Assembly (NCBI GenBank): GCA_041918675.1
Contig: JAYRVF010000009.1
Coordinates: forward strand, 1-64,000
DNA length: 64,000 nt
Origin: SCUB01 sp041918675
Lineage (GTDB): Bacteria; Pseudomonadota; Alphaproteobacteria; Rhizobiales; Xanthobacteraceae
Direction of reading: 5' to 3'
The notes below the pieces were generated by a model, which saw only the letters and a program-made list of their open reading frames with translations, was not told the origin of the DNA and did no database searches. Shown here piece after piece: positions 61,683 to 64,000 of this stretch (its first letter is position 1; each line of letters begins with the position of its first letter). A program made the translations under genes and the position numbers.

Positions 61683-61738
61683 ATGGGTCTTGGCAAGGCA
61701 GGCCTTGGCAAGGCAGGCCTTGGCGCGGTGGGCCTTGC
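61683..61738. repeat. 15-base tandem repeat, about 3.5 copies
   Basis: The unit GCAGGCCTTGGCAAG is repeated at exact 15-base spacing with decay at both ends, just downstream of the lipoprotein gene on the minus strand. Its CTTGG core is shared with the array at 54872. Confidence 0.85.
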
Positions 61739-61746
61739 GATGTGGC

Positions 61747-62268
61747 CTAGCGGGACGCCGGGGGCGGCGGTGGCGGGAAGGCCGAATTCGACGCCGGCTG
61801 TTGCTGCTGCGGAGGCGGGAAGGCCGAGCTTGAGGCCGGCTGCGATCCGTTGGTGGTCGCGCGCGGCTTGGGCGCCGTGGAGCGCTTCACAGCGGGCTTC
61901 CTCGGCGGCGGCTTGCTCGGCTGCAATTCGACGTAGATCGGATTGGGATCAAACGCCGGCGAGGGCGCGCCTTCCTCGAGCGGCGCGTCGGTATTGACCT
62001 GCAGGACCTGCACCGCGACCGTTTGCGATTGGTGCTTGTCGAGGTTGAAGGTGACGCTGAAGCCGTCGGCGATCGGGATCTTCAGGTTGCACGGCGTCCG
62101 GCACGCCTGGCCAGTCGAGGTCCGCGCTTCCGCGCCGCTCGGCTTTGACTCCAGTCGGAGGATTCCTTCGACCGGTGCCGGCTTGAATACGTCCAGGCCA
62201 GGCATCGATAGCGATCCACATCCGGCGAGACCGACGCCGGCAATGGCAACCATCACGATGCGACGCAT
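61747..62268 (-). CDS. Lipoprotein with PEGA-like strand region and Pro-rich tail
   Basis: The 173-residue protein has a lipobox (VAIAGVGLAGCGS). The mature part has LRLESKPSGAEARTSTGQACRTPCNLKIP, a PEGA-like pattern, with a Cys pair, and ends in a Lys/Pro/Ser-rich tail with two SAFPPP units. ATG 62268 starts the signal; an upstream frame to 62409 is not needed. Exact role unknown; likely outer-membrane or cell-wall associated. Confidence 0.8.
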   Translation of the reverse strand: MRRIVMVAIAGVGLAGCGSLSMPGLDVFKPAPVEGILRLESKPSGAEARTSTGQACRTPCNLKIPIADGFSVTFNLDKHQSQTVAVQVLQVNTDAPLEEGAPSPAFDPNPIYVELQPSKPPPRKPAVKRSTAPKPRATTNGSQPASSSAFPPPQQQQPASNSAFPPPPPPASR

Positions 62269-62437
62269 GATTTCGATCCACAACGATGCGGCGGTTCGCC
62301 GCAGTCCCCAAGCGACCTTAAGGATGACGGGAATTTCGCGCAACAGCATTGGAAACAAAAGGTTAATTTCGCCAATTTCCGTGGCCCGGGAGGCACACGA
62401 AGAATCCACGCCAACAATTTGCGAATATTGGCGAATT

Positions 62438-63121
62438 CTAATTATTCGGCTTATTCATCAATGTGTTAACGGCCGCCTCCAATTCGCTCATGTGGCTGAT
62501 CACCCGATCGGGTGAGAGCTTGGCGATGGGGGTATCCGTATAGCCGAATGTAACCCCGACGATCGGCACGCGCGCGCCGCGCGCCGCGCCGACATCGGCG
62601 GCGGAGTCGCCCACCATGATCGCCCGCGCCGGATCGCCGCCCGCCTTGGCGATTGTTTGGAGCAGCGAATGCGGGTCGGGCTTGGCCTTGCCGAACGTGT
62701 CGCCTCCGCAGATCGCCGCGAAGCGGCTCCGCAGCGAAAGCTCCTCAAGCAGCCGCACCGACAGCCATTCCAGCTTGTTGGTGCAGACGGCGAAGGCGTA
62801 GCCCCGGTCGGCGAGCGCGTCGAGCGCGGTTTCGAGCCCGTCGAACGGGCGGGAGTGGACCGCGATATTGCGCGCGTAATGGTCGATGAAGTCGGCCAGC
62901 ATGCGCTTCATGTCGGCTTCGCCGGGCTTGCGGTTGTCGATCGCCAGGCCTCGTTCCAGCAGCACGCGGGCGCCGCCGCCGATCATGGCGCGGGCCGATT
63001 CCAGCGGCACAGGAGGCAAGCCCTCGCGGCCGAGTATGACGTTCAGCGTCGCGATCAGGTCCGGCGCGGTATCGATGAGGGTGCCGTCGAGATCGAACAC
63101 GACGAGGGGCGGATTGGACAT
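62438..63121 (-). CDS. gph: Phosphoglycolate phosphatase (HAD family)
   Basis: The 227-residue HAD hydrolase has motif I VFDLDGTLIDTAPDLI, motif II AVCTNK, motif III Lys in GKAKPDPHSL and motif IV MVGDSAADVGAARGA. It removes phosphate from 2-phosphoglycolate. The helical cap between motifs I and II fits Gph. Divergent from rpiA across a 174-base gap. Confidence 0.9.
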   Translation of the reverse strand: MSNPPLVVFDLDGTLIDTAPDLIATLNVILGREGLPPVPLESARAMIGGGARVLLERGLAIDNRKPGEADMKRMLADFIDHYARNIAVHSRPFDGLETALDALADRGYAFAVCTNKLEWLSVRLLEELSLRSRFAAICGGDTFGKAKPDPHSLLQTIAKAGGDPARAIMVGDSAADVGAARGARVPIVGVTFGYTDTPIAKLSPDRVISHMSELEAAVNTLMNKPNN

Positions 63122-63295
63122 GGCGGATCGCTAGCCGGACCGGCTCGCGCGCGCAAGCCCGTTAACGTGGTCCGGATAATTCGGTCTCCGGCCGCGCGGG
63201 GAGGCTGTCAATTCGCCATGAACGGGGCTATTCAAACGCCCGGGCGATCGCGGGACCGATCATCGGCCGCGTGGGGCCCGCTGGGTCGATGCCAG

Positions 63296-64000
63296 ATGGA
63301 TGCGGGTGAATTGAAGCGACGGGCCGCCGCGCGCGCGGTCGAGGAGATTTCCGGCGGCATGCGTGTCGGTCTCGGCACGGGATCGACCGCGCGGATTTTC
63401 GTCGAGCTTCTCGGCGAGCGCGTCAGGGCCGGCCTCGACATCATCGCGGTGCCGACCTCGGAGGCCACCCGCGCCGACGCCGAGCGATGCGGGATCAAAC
63501 TGACCACGCTCGACGAGCTCGCGCGCCTCGACGTGACGGTCGACGGCGCCGACGAGATCGATCCCCGCCTCGATCTGATCAAGGGCGGCGGCGGGGCGCT
63601 GCTCAGGGAAAAGATCGTCGCGGCCGCGTCCGACCGCATGATCGTCATCGCCGACGAGTCGAAATGGGTCGAGACGCTCGGCAGGTTTCCCCTGCCCATC
63701 GAGGTCGTTCCGTTCGCGCTGGCGGCGACGCGCGCCGCGATCACGGCGGCGATCACCGCGTCCGGCGCGGCCGGTCCGCTGGCCCCGCGCACCACCGCCG
63801 ACGGCCATTCTTTCGTCACCGATGGCGGCCACTGGATCATCGATGCCCGTCTCGGTCGCATTCCCGACGCGGCGAGGCTGGCCGCCGCTCTTTCCGCCAT
63901 TCCCGGCGTGGTCGAGCATGGCCTTTTCCTCGGCATGGCGACGATGGCCATTCTGGCGGGAAAGGATGGAATTCGCATCGTCGAGCGGCCGGGCGGCCGC
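63296..64000 (+). CDS. rpiA: Ribose-5-phosphate isomerase A (cut by window end)
   Basis: From ATG 63296 the frame is open to the last base (235 codons, no stop), so the 3' end lies just outside. Family marks are VGLGTGSTARIFVELLG, VPTSEATRADAERCG, VDGADEIDPRLDLIKGGGGALLREKIVA and DGGHWIIDARLG. It interconverts ribose 5-phosphate and ribulose 5-phosphate. The usual length is about 230 residues, so almost the whole protein is present. Confidence 0.93.
   Translation, partial: MDAGELKRRAAARAVEEISGGMRVGLGTGSTARIFVELLGERVRAGLDIIAVPTSEATRADAERCGIKLTTLDELARLDVTVDGADEIDPRLDLIKGGGGALLREKIVAAASDRMIVIADESKWVETLGRFPLPIEVVPFALAATRAAITAAITASGAAGPLAPRTTADGHSFVTDGGHWIIDARLGRIPDAARLAAALSAIPGVVEHGLFLGMATMAILAGKDGIRIVERPGGR

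Overview
The window is GC-rich DNA from an alphaproteobacterium, most likely in the Hyphomicrobiales (Rhizobiales). The gene order cycH-cycJ-cycK-cycL (ccmIEFH), degP, response regulator, histidine kinase, glnE is typical of that order. The FeuP/FeuQ-like pair and the PleC-like kinase agree. I cannot fix a genus; a Beijerinckiaceae/Methylocystaceae-like organism is plausible.

Region 1 (about 1.2-27.3 kb) is a gene transfer agent (GTA)-type structural cluster in the same order as RcGTA orfg1-orfg15: small terminase, large terminase, portal, small accessory proteins, prohead protease, major capsid, head-tail connectors, major tail protein, tail chaperones, short tape measure, DUF2460, DUF2163, NlpC/P60 peptidase and the ~1280-residue host-specificity protein. 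A DUF2793 tail fibre, a GH108-type endolysin and a holin follow. There is no integrase, repressor or replication gene, which favours a GTA or domesticated phage over a complete prophage.

The unusual part is that the head-gene half is interrupted at three sites by polymorphic toxin/immunity cassettes. They lie after the large terminase (three in tandem), after the portal accessory genes (one fragment plus a remnant) and after the major capsid gene (three in tandem). Each cassette has a related N-terminal segment (RF..DA.RY...RR, a helical stretch, then a KY.PDQPR.PAG..GGG.WT linker) and a variable C-terminal payload. Payloads are His-Me/HNH-like with DUF2019-type immunity, CdiA-CT RNase A-like with a small CdiI-like immunity, and two unknown pairs. 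Repeated copies carry a duplicated 3' end of the upstream structural gene, so the arrays grew by unequal recombination. Several copies are broken by frameshifts or stop codons. In the third capsid-side copy the payload has been swapped between conserved flanks. I infer that the N-terminal segment attaches the toxin to the head and that the particle may carry toxins as well as DNA. This is the main candidate for an undescribed system.

Region 2 (27.4-43.3 kb) is core chromosome: a FeuPQ-like two-component system, a glycine-zipper lipoprotein, a conserved hypothetical protein, the cytochrome c maturation operon ccmI-ccmE-ccmF-ccmH, a DegP-type periplasmic protease, a second two-component pair and glnE.

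Region 3 (43.3-64 kb) holds a PleC-like PAS histidine kinase, a cation diffusion facilitator, dusA, an aspartic protease, a second multi-pass histidine kinase, a 3-hydroxyisobutyrate dehydrogenase-type reductase, Mrp/ApbC, two tandem TakP-like TRAP binding proteins, an ion-transporter-superfamily antiporter/symporter, TRAP permeases DctM and DctQ, moaA, a lipoprotein, gph and an rpiA gene cut by the window end. Short 15-base tandem repeats occur in intergenic DNA here. I saw no tRNA, rRNA, CRISPR array or insertion sequence.
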